A stretch of DNA of 64,000 nucleotides, from NCBI GenBank assembly GCA_029688955.1, contig JARUKZ010000012.1:58026-122025 (forward strand), in the 5' to 3' direction. Below are positions 8,866 through 18,662 of the stretch, piece by piece. The stretch comes from Chitinispirillales bacterium ANBcel5. Its GTDB lineage: Bacteria > Fibrobacterota > Chitinivibrionia > Chitinivibrionales > Chitinispirillaceae. The notes beneath the pieces are model-generated. The model was not told the origin of the DNA. It did not search any database and saw nothing but the letters and a program-made list of their open reading frames with translations. The position numbers were made by a program, and so were the translations under genes. The stretch's first letter is position 1. Every line of letters starts with the position of its first letter.

Positions 8866-9867
8866 ATGGCAACGATAGCCATAAACGGTCTTGGCAGAAT
8901 AGGCAGAGCATCACTGAAGATTATTATGGATAATCCTCAGCTTGAGCTTGTTGCTGTTAACGATCTCCTTCCCTCAGAAAACCTTGCCTATCTTCTTAAA
9001 TACGATACGGTATACGGTCGCTACCAAAAGGAGGTTAGTGGGGAAGGTGATTCGATAAATATCGGTGGTAAGAGCATCAAATTGTTCAATATCAAAAACC
9101 CCGTTGAGCTTCCATGGAAAGACCTGGGGGTAGATATAGTGCTTGAATGCACGGGTATTTTCTCCAAAAAAGATCAGCTTCAGATGCATCTGGATGCTGG
9201 AGCAAAGTACGCGGTGCTTTCCGCTCCCGGAAAAGGCGGTGGCATAAAAACCGTTGTTCCGGGGGTAAATTCAGCAGAAAAAGAGGATACCATTTTCTCT
9301 ACCGCAAGTTGTACCACCAACTGTATCGCGCCGGTAGTAGAAATCATGAAACGAAGAATAGGTATTGAAAAAGCACTCATGACTACCATTCATGCCTATA
9401 CTTCATCTCAAAACATAGTAGACGGTCCCAGTAAGAAGGTACGCAGGGGACGTGCAGGGGCAATAAATTTGGTGCCGACATCAACGGGCGCGGCAAAAGC
9501 CACAGCACTGGTTATCGAAGACCTTGAAGGCATTTTCGATGGGGTCGCGATACGGGCACCCGTACCAGTGGGATCCGTTTCAGACATCGTTTTTGTTACC
9601 AACCGGACCACTTCCGTTACAGAAATCAACAGCGTCTTTCAGGAAGAGAGCACGACCAATCGCTATAAAGGTATTCTCGGTGTTTCAGAGGAGGAGATTG
9701 TCTCTTCAGATATCATCGGTGATACCAGAGGCTCAATTGTTGACCTTACCATGACCATGGTGGTTGGCTCAAATCTGGTGAAAATTATGAGCTGGTATGA
9801 TAATGAGTGGGGATATGCCTCACAGATGGTCCGTGAATCCGCGCGAGTTGCTAAAATGCTTGAATAG
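8866..9867 (+). CDS. gap: Glyceraldehyde-3-phosphate dehydrogenase (type I)
   Basis: Glycolytic enzyme that oxidises glyceraldehyde-3-phosphate to 1,3-bisphosphoglycerate with NAD+. The start is the ATG at 8866 (MATIAINGLGRIGR) with AAAGGGG 7 bases upstream; a longer frame from 8824 has no such support. The catalytic cysteine is in SCTTNC (about residue 151), the dinucleotide fold is NGLGRIGR, and the C-terminal SWYDNEWGYA is family-specific. 333 residues, usual length. An intrinsic terminator follows. Confidence 0.97.
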   Translation: MATIAINGLGRIGRASLKIIMDNPQLELVAVNDLLPSENLAYLLKYDTVYGRYQKEVSGEGDSINIGGKSIKLFNIKNPVELPWKDLGVDIVLECTGIFSKKDQLQMHLDAGAKYAVLSAPGKGGGIKTVVPGVNSAEKEDTIFSTASCTTNCIAPVVEIMKRRIGIEKALMTTIHAYTSSQNIVDGPSKKVRRGRAGAINLVPTSTGAAKATALVIEDLEGIFDGVAIRAPVPVGSVSDIVFVTNRTTSVTEINSVFQEESTTNRYKGILGVSEEEIVSSDIIGDTRGSIVDLTMTMVVGSNLVKIMSWYDNEWGYASQMVRESARVAKMLE

Positions 9868-9880
9868 CTTGGTTTGGGGC

Positions 9881-9922
9881 GGTACTTTCTGTTTCTCAGT
9901 GCAGAAAGTACCCTCGTTTTTC
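9881..9922 (+). terminator. Intrinsic terminator of gap
   Basis: Perfect 11-bp stem GGTACTTTCTG / CAGAAAGTACC (9881-9891 and 9902-9912) with a short loop, followed by CTCGTTTTTC. Confidence 0.85.
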
Positions 9923-9951
9923 TTATCACTTAACCCTATAGGTTACTTTCT

Positions 9952-11499
9952 ATGAACTACAAAGGCAAAGAGATTACAGCTGTCATTCTCGATCTTGATG
10001 GAGTGATTACCGACACCGCATCTCTTCACACAAAAGCCTGGAAAGAGATGTTTGATTCCTTTTTGCAAAAAAGATCTTCCGGTGGCGAATTTAAACCCTT
10101 TGATCCCGTTTGGGAGTATTTGCACTATGTGGATGGCAAGCCACGCTACGAAGGAGCGCGGGCATTTCTTGAATCACGGGGTATAGAGCTACCGTTTGGT
10201 TCTTCACAGGATAGCCCAGATGCAGAAACGGTGTGTGGGCTCGGCAACCGAAAAAACATCATCTACAATTCACTGCTAAAAAGCCAGGGTGCTGTTGTTT
10301 TCGAAGATACGGTGGAGATGGTAAAAAAGTGGTTGTCTCATGGTATTAAACTGGCGGTGATCTCTGCCAGTAAAAACTGCCGTGATGTGCTTCAAAGTGT
10401 CGATATGGAAAAGTATTTTAGAGTAATAATCGATGGTAACGATGCGCTCAGTCTGAATCTTAGGGGTAAACCTGAGCCGGATGTGTTTGTTGCTGCAGCT
10501 CAAAAGCTTGGGGTGAGCAAAGATACCGCAGCGATTGTGGAAGACGCAACGTCAGGAGTAGAAGCGGGCAAAAAGGGTGGCTTTCACCTGACAATTGGTG
10601 TGGCAAGACACAACAGCAGACCCGATCTTTTGTATAAAAGCGGGGCCGATATCGTAATCGCAACACTCACTGAGCTGGATACCGAGGAGATCACAGAGCG
10701 TAAATCTCCTCAGGAGCTTCCATCAGCACTCAACCATGCAAGCACAATCGCTTCACGGCTAAAGGAAAGTTGTTCAACACTTTTTATTGATTATGATGGT
10801 ACACTTACACCAATAATCGATTCGCCCAGAGCCGCATTTTTGTCTCCTTCAATGAAAAACACCCTCAAAAACCTTTCATCAGTTTTCAATGTGGCAATAA
10901 TCAGCGGAAGAGATCTTCAGGAAGTTAAACGTTTGGTGGGCATAAGCAGCATTTACTATGCCGGTAGCCATGGTTTTGATATCAGCGGGCCGGAGGACAT
11001 GAGGTTTCAACTGCAGCAGGCTATTGAGACTTTACCCCTTTTAGATACCACCGAAAAAGCCCTTAAAGAGGAGCTTAAAGCTATTGAAGGTGTATTCATG
11101 GAACGTAAGAAATTTTCACTGGCAATACACTACCGCAGTGTGAAAAACGATGATCTTAGCATGTTCCAAAATAAAATTGACGCTCAGGCGACTCAAACAG
11201 ATAAGTTAAAGCTTACTTACGGTAAAAAAGTAATTGAGTTTAAGCCGGCTTTAGACTGGCACAAGGGTAAAGCAGTCAGTTGGATTTCACAGAAACTTCA
11301 TCAGAACGGGTGTTATCCGCTTTCAATATACATAGGGGATGATATAACCGATGAAGATGCCCTTAAAGAGGTGGCACACAATAATGGAATACCAATTCTG
11401 GTTGGTGATCATGGAATACCTACTGCCGCGCGTTTTTCGTTGCAATCACCAGATGAAGTTGAGCTTTTTCTAAATAAGCTTACTCATTACTATAAATAG
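9952..11499 (+). CDS. Bifunctional HAD phosphatase/beta-phosphoglucomutase-like plus trehalose-6-phosphate phosphatase
   Basis: A 515-residue fusion of two HAD-superfamily units. The N-terminal half (about 1-250) has DLDGVITDT, a cap domain, the second motif ISASK, KPEPDVF and the EDATSG motif, as in beta-phosphoglucomutase-like proteins. The C-terminal half (about 275-515) starts with FIDYDGTLTPI, has ISGRDL, GSHGFD and the GDDITDEDA metal-binding motif of OtsB, which makes trehalose from trehalose-6-phosphate. In mycobacteria a related N-terminal arrangement is extended by a GH65 domain (OtsB1/Rv2006, from memory); that third domain is absent here. No trehalose-6-phosphate synthase is in the window. 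Confidence 0.88.
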   Translation: MNYKGKEITAVILDLDGVITDTASLHTKAWKEMFDSFLQKRSSGGEFKPFDPVWEYLHYVDGKPRYEGARAFLESRGIELPFGSSQDSPDAETVCGLGNRKNIIYNSLLKSQGAVVFEDTVEMVKKWLSHGIKLAVISASKNCRDVLQSVDMEKYFRVIIDGNDALSLNLRGKPEPDVFVAAAQKLGVSKDTAAIVEDATSGVEAGKKGGFHLTIGVARHNSRPDLLYKSGADIVIATLTELDTEEITERKSPQELPSALNHASTIASRLKESCSTLFIDYDGTLTPIIDSPRAAFLSPSMKNTLKNLSSVFNVAIISGRDLQEVKRLVGISSIYYAGSHGFDISGPEDMRFQLQQAIETLPLLDTTEKALKEELKAIEGVFMERKKFSLAIHYRSVKNDDLSMFQNKIDAQATQTDKLKLTYGKKVIEFKPALDWHKGKAVSWISQKLHQNGCYPLSIYIGDDITDEDALKEVAHNNGIPILVGDHGIPTAARFSLQSPDEVELFLNKLTHYYK

Positions 11500-11522
11500 A
11501 AAAAGTACGGGTAAACAGGTTT

Positions 11523-12914
11523 ATGAGGTTTCAACCGGAGCGATACATCTCTCAGCTGGACTCTTCAAAAACACTATTACAGGCTTTGTGCACCTATTTT
11601 CAGGGCAATGCTTTTCCTAACGCGGGAATCACTCCGGTGCCAAACTTTTTAGCCGGAGTCGTGCAGTTTTTACCTCAATGGGTACGATCACAGATCTACA
11701 CGTACGGTGGATGGTGGGAGGGGATAGATAAAAAGAAGCTTTCACAGGTGCAATCACAGGATATTACCCGCTGGGCTCTCGATCATTATCCTGGCAGCTG
11801 CTATGGTGGTTTGATGCTGGGTTCATCTAACGGTGCGGCGATTCACCTCGCGGCAGCTCTCAAAACGCCATGGCTCCCTCAAACTGTTATGATTCCGGTA
11901 CGAAGAAGGTGCCACCCCGATGATGTCTGGGGTGATAAAGAGTGGGGCGAAAAAGTCAGAAAAGTCATTACAGAAAACAACCGCGATCTTGCCGTGTATC
12001 AGGCACACGACCCCATTCAGGATCGTTTGTTAATGAAAAGAGTATCACTGTTTAGATTAAAACAGCTTCAGCTCCATCCCCCCGTTTATCACTTCTTAAA
12101 CACAAAGGTTCTGAGTGATTCTCCTGTCATTACAATAGAGTGCAATCATAAATGGCCTCTGTATACAAGCTCAGAGAGATCCTTTTTTCAGGTGGGCGGA
12201 TTTGGCGATGTCCGGCCACGGGAATATATCAAAGGATCCAGGAGAGTAGGACATTTTCTCAGGGAGAATAACTCCGGTTTAAGCCTTTGGACAAACAGAG
12301 GTCCAGACACAACCGGTCCTGAGGCGGAATGGGGGTTCCAAAAGTCTATCCTTGAAAGTATCAGAAAGATAAAAAACCGTACGCTTATCCGTGTCATATT
12401 TCGGGATCCTGAAGATCTCAGCCCATTTGTGGCAGACCTGTACTCTTTTTGGTACGGTAAATATGGCTACCCGGAAACATCACAGATTATAGCGGAGTCC
12501 TTTTGCCTGCTTGAGCCTTTTCTTGCAGAAAGGTATCGTTTACTTCCGTTCTGGATGGCTTTTAACACTTCCGTATCTCTCCGTTCACTGAGCGGATATG
12601 TTAAAAAGCGCACTATAAACAGAATTCTTACACTGCTCTTTGCCCCCGGAGTGAAAGGTATAGGCGCAGTTTCTGTAGATCAGTGGTATGAGCAACTAAT
12701 CAGTTTGGGGGCCGAAGTGTACTTTCCGGGGACAAAAAAGCAGCTATACCCCTGTGATCCCGGGTTCGTTTTGAGGTATCATGATCAGCTAAAAAAGTTG
12801 CTATCAGCCCGGCCGCATCCTCCACTGCCAAAACTCCAACCCGATGAGATGCTCAGTTTCTATAAGAAAAACCGGTGGAAGTATTCGGTGAAGATAGTTG
12901 TTGAGAAGCTGTAA
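11523..12914 (+). CDS. Conserved protein of unknown function with alpha/beta-hydrolase-like elbow
   Basis: A 463-residue protein that I cannot assign. GSSNGAAIHLAAAL (about residues 100-113) resembles a nucleophile elbow (GxSxG) followed by a helix, and several later segments have the beta-strand character of an alpha/beta fold (LIRVIFRDPEDL, GAVSVDQWY). There is no signal peptide or membrane segment, although the first 60 residues are aromatic-rich. It starts 23 bases after the HAD-OtsB fusion on the same strand, so it may act in the same sugar metabolism. Enzymatic activity is not established. Confidence 0.65.
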   Translation: MRFQPERYISQLDSSKTLLQALCTYFQGNAFPNAGITPVPNFLAGVVQFLPQWVRSQIYTYGGWWEGIDKKKLSQVQSQDITRWALDHYPGSCYGGLMLGSSNGAAIHLAAALKTPWLPQTVMIPVRRRCHPDDVWGDKEWGEKVRKVITENNRDLAVYQAHDPIQDRLLMKRVSLFRLKQLQLHPPVYHFLNTKVLSDSPVITIECNHKWPLYTSSERSFFQVGGFGDVRPREYIKGSRRVGHFLRENNSGLSLWTNRGPDTTGPEAEWGFQKSILESIRKIKNRTLIRVIFRDPEDLSPFVADLYSFWYGKYGYPETSQIIAESFCLLEPFLAERYRLLPFWMAFNTSVSLRSLSGYVKKRTINRILTLLFAPGVKGIGAVSVDQWYEQLISLGAEVYFPGTKKQLYPCDPGFVLRYHDQLKKLLSARPHPPLPKLQPDEMLSFYKKNRWKYSVKIVVEKL

Positions 12915-13026
12915 GGGGCATGGGATTCAAAGCAACGGCAGGAAATTTGCATGATAATTCTTACAATTTTTAAACAGGGTATAAAGCGCTAAAGCAACCA
13001 GAAATAAAGATTGGAGAGGTATTACT

Positions 13027-15408
13027 ATGGCTGCACAATCAAGTTACATTATGTGGTTTGAAGAGCTTGGGAATGAAAATGTCGAACTGGTTGGTGGTAA
13101 AAACGCATCTCTTGGAGAGATGATCCGCTCTTTAAAAGAGCAGAAGGTAAGAATACCCGATGGGTTCGCTACAACATCGGAGGCATATCGACGTTTTCTC
13201 TACGCAAACCAGCTTGATAACAAAATTCAATCGCTTATCGATTCCTTCCAGCGGGGTGATAAACAGTTGGCAGATGTTGGCAGATCCATAAGAGATCTGT
13301 TTCTTCAGTCGGAATTTCCCGAGGAATTTTCAAGAGAGATTAGAGAAAACTATCGCGAACTCTCCAGACGTTACGGAGTTAAGGAGGCCGATGTTGCAGT
13401 GAGAAGCAGCGCAACGGCCGAGGACCTTCCCACTGCCAGTTTTGCAGGACAGCAGGAGACCTTTTTGAATATCTCCGGTGAAGAACAGCTTCTTCTCTCC
13501 TGTAAGCGTTGTTTTGCGTCACTTTTTACCGACAGAGCGATCTCCTACAGAACAGAAAAAGGGTTCGACCATATGAAAGTCGCTCTGTCCGTTGGAATAC
13601 AGAAGATGGTCAGATCCGATCTGGCAGGATCGGGAGTGATGTTCACGCTTGATACCGATACCGGTTTTCCCAATGTGGTAATGATAAACGCCGGATGGGG
13701 TCTTGGTGAAACGGTGGTGCAGGGATCGATCACCCCCGATGAATACGTGGTATTTAAACCGCTCCTCGATAAGCCTGGCAAAAAACCGGTGGTAGGACTA
13801 TCCATGGGTGAAAAGGCACGAAAGATGGTTTACAGTGGTGGCGGAACATCGACCACAAGAACAGTGGATACCAGTCATCACGAACGCTCTACTTTTGTAT
13901 TAACCAACGATGAAATAATCACGCTGGCCAGATGGGCCACAGTCATCGAAAAGCATTATGGTAAACCGATGGATCTTGAGTGGGCTAAGGATGGAGAGAC
14001 AAACGACATATTTATTGTTCAGGCCAGACCGGAAACGGTTCAGTCTCAAAAGCAGCCTAAATCTCTTAAGGCGTACAGTTTAAAACAGGAGGGAAAAAGA
14101 ATCGCCCAAGGATCCGCTATTGGGGAAAGTATCGCCACTGGTAAGGCTCAGATGATTCGTTCGCCTGAGCAGAAGGATCAGTTCAGGGATGGTTCCATAC
14201 TGATCACCGGTATGACTGATCCCGACTGGGTTCCAATTATGAAACGGGCAAGTGGTATCATTACCGATCATGGCGGAAGAACTTCACATGCAGCTATAGT
14301 CAGCAGGGAGCTTGGAATACCCGCAATTGTGGGCACCGGAAGCGGCACAAAGGATATCCCAGACAAAGAGGAAATCACTCTTTCCTGTGCAGAAGGAAAA
14401 CAGGGGTATGTTTATGAAGGAACACTTGAATATGAAGAGAGGGAGATAGACATCGAAAAGCTTCCCACACCTCCAGTTGATATCATGATTAATATTGCAA
14501 GTCCCGACTCCGCTTTTAGATGGTGGCAACTGCCTGTTAAGGGTATAGGTCTCGCGCGAATGGAATTTATAATCAATAATGCCATTAAGATTCACCCAAT
14601 GGCTCTTGCTCACTACGACTCAATACAAAGTGAGGAGGATAAGGCGCTGATAGATGAACTGACCTATACCTATGAAGACAAAAAGCAATACTTCATCGAT
14701 AATTTAGCGTATGGAATTGCCCGTATCGCCGCATCACAACACCCGGAACCGGTTATTGTAAGGATGAGTGATTTTAAAACAAATGAGTACGCGAATCTCA
14801 TTGGTGGAAAGCAGTTTGAACCCGAAGAAGCAAATCCGATGCTTGGTTTCAGAGGCGCTTCCAGATACTATGATGACCGGTACAGGGATGGATTTACTCT
14901 TGAGTGCCTTGCCATGAAAAAGGTAAGAGATGAGATCGGACTCGATAATGTAAAAGTGATGATCCCGTTTTGCAGATCAATTGATGAAGCAAAGAAAGTT
15001 CTTGAGGTTATGGAAGGCAATGGGCTTAAACGGGGTGAGAGTAATCTTGAAGTCTATGTGATGTGTGAAATACCATCTAATGTAGTCATCGCGGAGAAGT
15101 TTTCGGAACTATTTGATGGGTTCTCAATTGGATCAAATGATCTAACACAACTTGTGCTTGGGGTCGACAGAGATTCTGCTGAACTCAAAGAGCTCTTTGA
15201 CGAGAGAAATGACGCGGTTAAAGAGATGGTAAGAATGGTAATCAAAAAAGCACACGCGGCAGGACGGAAGGTTGGCATTTGCGGGGAAGCGCCAAGTAAT
15301 TATCCCGACTTCGCGGAGTTTCTGATACGTGAGGGAATCGATTCAATCTCGTTAAACCCCGACAGTGTTATTGGGGTAATGGAGTATACATCAAAAATAG
15401 AAAAATAG
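13027..15408 (+). CDS. ppsA: Phosphoenolpyruvate synthase
   Basis: Converts pyruvate, ATP and water to PEP, AMP and phosphate, the gluconeogenic entry step. The 793-residue protein has the N-terminal ATP-grasp domain (ELGNENVELVGGKNASLGEM; VRSSATAEDLPTASFAGQQ), the swivelling phosphohistidine domain GGRTSHAAIVSRELG (about residue 420) and the C-terminal TIM barrel ending with the IGSNDLTQL and CGEAPSN motifs that hold substrate and catalytic cysteine. A GGAG element precedes the ATG. It is followed by two tandem hairpins. Length matches bacterial PpsA. Confidence 0.97.
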   Translation: MAAQSSYIMWFEELGNENVELVGGKNASLGEMIRSLKEQKVRIPDGFATTSEAYRRFLYANQLDNKIQSLIDSFQRGDKQLADVGRSIRDLFLQSEFPEEFSREIRENYRELSRRYGVKEADVAVRSSATAEDLPTASFAGQQETFLNISGEEQLLLSCKRCFASLFTDRAISYRTEKGFDHMKVALSVGIQKMVRSDLAGSGVMFTLDTDTGFPNVVMINAGWGLGETVVQGSITPDEYVVFKPLLDKPGKKPVVGLSMGEKARKMVYSGGGTSTTRTVDTSHHERSTFVLTNDEIITLARWATVIEKHYGKPMDLEWAKDGETNDIFIVQARPETVQSQKQPKSLKAYSLKQEGKRIAQGSAIGESIATGKAQMIRSPEQKDQFRDGSILITGMTDPDWVPIMKRASGIITDHGGRTSHAAIVSRELGIPAIVGTGSGTKDIPDKEEITLSCAEGKQGYVYEGTLEYEEREIDIEKLPTPPVDIMINIASPDSAFRWWQLPVKGIGLARMEFIINNAIKIHPMALAHYDSIQSEEDKALIDELTYTYEDKKQYFIDNLAYGIARIAASQHPEPVIVRMSDFKTNEYANLIGGKQFEPEEANPMLGFRGASRYYDDRYRDGFTLECLAMKKVRDEIGLDNVKVMIPFCRSIDEAKKVLEVMEGNGLKRGESNLEVYVMCEIPSNVVIAEKFSELFDGFSIGSNDLTQLVLGVDRDSAELKELFDERNDAVKEMVRMVIKKAHAAGRKVGICGEAPSNYPDFAEFLIREGIDSISLNPDSVIGVMEYTSKIEK

Positions 15409-15456
15409 CGGTACGGCTACGCACAACGAACTCTATCAAAAGCATACTGGTCCCCT

Positions 15457-15530
15457 AAGCTGCGTTTGCATTGAATGCGGCTTTTATTCCTCTGCACCGC
15501 AACTGTTTGGTTGCGGTGGCTTTAGTTTTC
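15457..15530 (+). terminator. Tandem hairpin terminators after ppsA
   Basis: Hairpin 1 pairs AAGCTGCGT (15457-15465) with ATGCGGCTT (15475-15483) using G-T wobbles and is followed by TTATT. Hairpin 2 pairs CACCGCAAC (15495-15503) with GTTGCGGTG (15510-15518) and is followed by a T-rich tail. Either could end the ppsA transcript. Confidence 0.7.
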
Positions 15531-15695
15531 ATATCCATGCTTTAGTATCACCAAGGCATTGAATATACCCTCCAAAGTTCAAATTAGCATACCCCAAAAA
15601 AGAGTGCGTGTTTAATCGTTGTACCCAAAAGGACCGTTATCTATTTTCATTTTTACAGGATATTTACCCACTCTTCACCACAAGCCGGATACAGT

Positions 15696-16055
15696 ATGAA
15701 ATTAGAGATGATAAAAGAGCATATCAACAGGACAGTTAAAAATGATCAGTTATTGATTGGGTTCTTCCATGCACAGGCAACCAATTCACGTCGGTATCTT
15801 GTTACTGTTTGCAAGGACACAATACATTTTAATCTTATCAATTTTCTGGAAAAAGTTGAAGTTTCAGACATCTTTAGCTACCGGGAAATTGCCAGCATAA
15901 ACATCATCAAAATGGCCAAATACTGCAGGTTACATTTCTTTTTCCAAAATGGCCGAAAGCTCACTCTTAAAGCCCCCTACCGGTCGGTATCTAAACCCCT
16001 CTTTATTACCGATGAGATACTGGAGCGTCTGCAACCACCAAGTGAGGTATCATAA
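15696..16055 (+). CDS. Small cytoplasmic protein, possible PH-like fold, partner of rhomboid
   Basis: 119 residues with alternating beta strands (RRYLVTVCKDTIHFNLINF, YCRLHFFFQNGRKLTLKAP) and a C-terminal helix (FITDEILERL). The pattern recalls bacterial PH-like domains of the YokE type, but I hold that assignment loosely. Its stop codon overlaps the ATG of the rhomboid gene (TAATG), so translation of the two is coupled and the protein is likely a functional partner. Confidence 0.55.
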   Translation: MKLEMIKEHINRTVKNDQLLIGFFHAQATNSRRYLVTVCKDTIHFNLINFLEKVEVSDIFSYREIASINIIKMAKYCRLHFFFQNGRKLTLKAPYRSVSKPLFITDEILERLQPPSEVS

Positions 16056-17551
16056 TGTTATACTTTCTTTTTTACGCGGTTATTTATACTGCTGTTTTAA
16101 CATTGTATAAACCTGAACCCAAAAGTTTAAAAACGCCGATTCCAGGCCTGAGGGAAAATATCGCATCCATTAAAGTTTCGCTCATTTTAGGACTGGTATT
16201 ACTATTCATCTTTCTGATCACAAGTAATTTTGAGTTTATCTATTTGGATGATGGTATAGGTAGTCGCTTATCCATGAACAATATTAAATATCTTTCAGGG
16301 AGATGGTTCATTCAGGCGATTACCCATGTGTTTATCCACTTGAATCAAACGCATCTGTTGAGCAATGTCGCTGCCATCGGTTTACTTTCAGCGTACGAAA
16401 GGCGTGTTGGGGCGAAACGATATATACAGGTATTTGTGATTGCAACCATTGCTTCTGCTCTTTCTGTTATCTTTTTACCTATGCAAACAGAGACACTTGG
16501 AGTATCAGGTGCTGTATTTGGATTGGGCGCTGCATACTTTCTTGATAGGAAAAACATCTCCTTAAAAGACTGGCTTCGCACTATCGCTGTTATTTTGGGT
16601 TTATATTTGGTACTTACACTACTTGAAATGTTGGATAGCAGTTCAGTTAATGCTGATGAAGGGGCTCATATTTTAGGGTTTATCTCCGCTGCGATCTTTT
16701 GTAAAATAATTCCCCGTAAACAAACTGTAACCCCTGATGATGAGGAGGTGTTTAAGCCTCCCCTGCTTAACTTTGAACGCTTTTTGGCTATTGAATCTAT
16801 CCTTGTTGTTGCCTTACTCGCAATTTTTTATATAACTTTACAGGATATTAGAATGGAGGGGTTGGTAATTGATGATTTAGAAAACAATAACCACGTCTAC
16901 TATGAAAACATAGAGTTGGATGAACTATCGTTATACATCGATTCGTTACGTGGCTATGGTTTTTTCAATCACACTCCAAATATGTTTTTAAAATTCGAAT
17001 ATAATGATGATGGAATACTTACCGTGCTCTTCCCTGCCCATCACAGCTACTGGGAAAACTATGCGGTAAAAGGATATTTTACTGCGATAAAATCCAGATT
17101 TAACTACAGTTTCCCCGACAAAAACGTTCAGTTTCTTATGTTTGACAGATCAACAGGCCGGAAAAACACTACTCAGGTTACCTATACAGGGCAGGTAGAC
17201 TATTTGCAGTGGCTAAACCCCAACAGTGACCTGTCCCCCTATGATAAAACGCTCGATCAGTTACATTTCTGGAAATCCTTTTTTCAGGAAGCTGTGGATT
17301 TAAACGCCAAGGTAGTCGATTGGATAGGAATTCCTACTCCTTTCAGAATCGCATCAAACGGTATTGCCTTAAGGCATTTTAGAGAGGTGGAATCTGAATG
17401 GATATTGCTTTTTAAAGATATCAATGATGCCCATGAAGCGTACAGTCTTATACGCACAGCCTTTGCTCAGTGTGAATGGGTAGAGAGTGATAATTTGTTT
17501 GTGTCACTGGTTGCTTTTTTTGATCAGATAATCGAGCATGCACAGAGATAA
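16055..17551 (+). CDS. Rhomboid-family intramembrane serine protease with large C-terminal domain
   Basis: A 498-residue membrane protein. Residues 1-220 form the rhomboid core: WFIQAITHVFIHLNQTHLLSN with the conserved HxxxH/N region, GVSGAVFGLG holding the nucleophile serine (GxSG) and GAHILGF carrying the catalytic histidine. A further transmembrane helix (about 245-268) leads into a soluble domain of about 230 residues without a recognised family, rich in aromatic residues. Such proteases cleave transmembrane substrates. The large extra domain may select substrate or place the active site; this is inference. Co-translated with the upstream small gene. Confidence 0.85.
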   Translation: MLYFLFYAVIYTAVLTLYKPEPKSLKTPIPGLRENIASIKVSLILGLVLLFIFLITSNFEFIYLDDGIGSRLSMNNIKYLSGRWFIQAITHVFIHLNQTHLLSNVAAIGLLSAYERRVGAKRYIQVFVIATIASALSVIFLPMQTETLGVSGAVFGLGAAYFLDRKNISLKDWLRTIAVILGLYLVLTLLEMLDSSSVNADEGAHILGFISAAIFCKIIPRKQTVTPDDEEVFKPPLLNFERFLAIESILVVALLAIFYITLQDIRMEGLVIDDLENNNHVYYENIELDELSLYIDSLRGYGFFNHTPNMFLKFEYNDDGILTVLFPAHHSYWENYAVKGYFTAIKSRFNYSFPDKNVQFLMFDRSTGRKNTTQVTYTGQVDYLQWLNPNSDLSPYDKTLDQLHFWKSFFQEAVDLNAKVVDWIGIPTPFRIASNGIALRHFREVESEWILLFKDINDAHEAYSLIRTAFAQCEWVESDNLFVSLVAFFDQIIEHAQR

Positions 17552-18267
17552 TTTGTAAAAACACTTACCGCTTTTTTGAATTTTTAATTCAGATTACGTG
17601 TCGCCCGAGGCGAAGGTGGCCACCCCCCAGTAAGGTCTGATGGCAAGTGAATGGTTCATCACGGGGGCGCCAAGAGGCTTGCTTACCGCATGTAAGCGTG
17701 AAGGGCATGGGGTTGTGTGGGAGTTTGTAGTTTTCTAAAGGTATGGTACCACTTACGAATAATGCACGGTAGTTCCAAACACTCCCTTGTCGGCTATCTT
17801 ACAACCCTTGAAAGAAGGAATATGAAATATATTTGCAACAGGGATGTTAGTAAAACATCACTTATGCTTCACACATGTCGGACATGTGCATTCTTTTCTG
17901 TCTTTTTACATGTTAAGATAGAAGAGGGGTCAAAAGAATATCACTCGCCTTCAGCGCTTATGAAAAAGATCAAGAGCAAACGATCGATTTTTCTCGTGTA
18001 CCTTACTATTATGGATCAATGTAAAAGATATGTGTATATAGAAATGTGGAACGACAAGACCGCGAGACAAGAATTTCTCCTCCTCCCGCGATAGTAGCCC
18101 AGGGGTCCCCCCAAACGGTTCCTTTCACGCTTTCACCATTGACGCCCGGGGGTGACCCAATCTATCGCCTTTAGCCCCATAAAATTCCCTTTTTTCTTTG
18201 TCCTAATCTTTTACTCTCCAACGAATGTTACGCGCTTTCAGCGCTTGGGTTCTTCCTGGGCACCAGC

Positions 18268-18305
18268 ACCCGGGGCTGCGCCAGAAGACTGGCTTACCCC
18301 GGGCT
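18268..18305. repeat. Long imperfect hairpin, copy 1
   Basis: ACCCGGGG pairs with CCCCGGGC/T as the lower stem, then an internal loop, then GCCAG-aaga-CTGGC as the upper stem with a tetraloop. It is flanked on both sides by the TTCAGCGCTT mini-palindrome. The design is stable as DNA cruciform or RNA and is repeated at 18625-18662. Confidence 0.75.
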
Positions 18306-18624
18306 TTTATATCACGCGCCTTCAGCGCTTATGAAAAAGATCAAGAGCAAACGATCGATTTTTCTCGTGTACGTTACTATTATGGATCAATGTAAAAGAT
18401 ATGAGTATATAGCAGGAAATTTACTCCAATTCCTCCTCCTCCCGCGATAATAGCCCAGGGGTCCCCCCAAACGGATCCCTTCACGCTTTCACCATTGACG
18501 CCCGGGGGTGACCCAATCTATCGCCTTTAGCCCCATAAAATTCCCTTTTTTCTTGATCCTAATCTTTTACTCTCCAACGAATGTTACGCACTTTCAGCGC
18601 TTTGGTTAATCCTGGGCACCTGCA

Positions 18625-18662
18625 CCCGGGGTTGCGCCAGAAGACTGGCTTACCCCGGGCTA
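18625..18662. repeat. Long imperfect hairpin, copy 2
   Basis: Same two-tier hairpin as at 18268-18305. One base in the internal loop differs (CTGC to TTGC), while both stems and the AAGA tetraloop are unchanged, so variation falls in unpaired positions. Confidence 0.7.

Noticed and set aside
17581..17720. Possible group II intron or retron remnant (GTGTCG... and GCTTACCGCATGTAAGCGTG)
   Set aside because: Only vague similarity; no reverse transcriptase and no recognisable domain V.
17717..18094. 125-codon plus-strand frame in the hairpin island
   Set aside because: It runs from unique sequence into repeat unit A, has no family resemblance and crosses inverted repeats.
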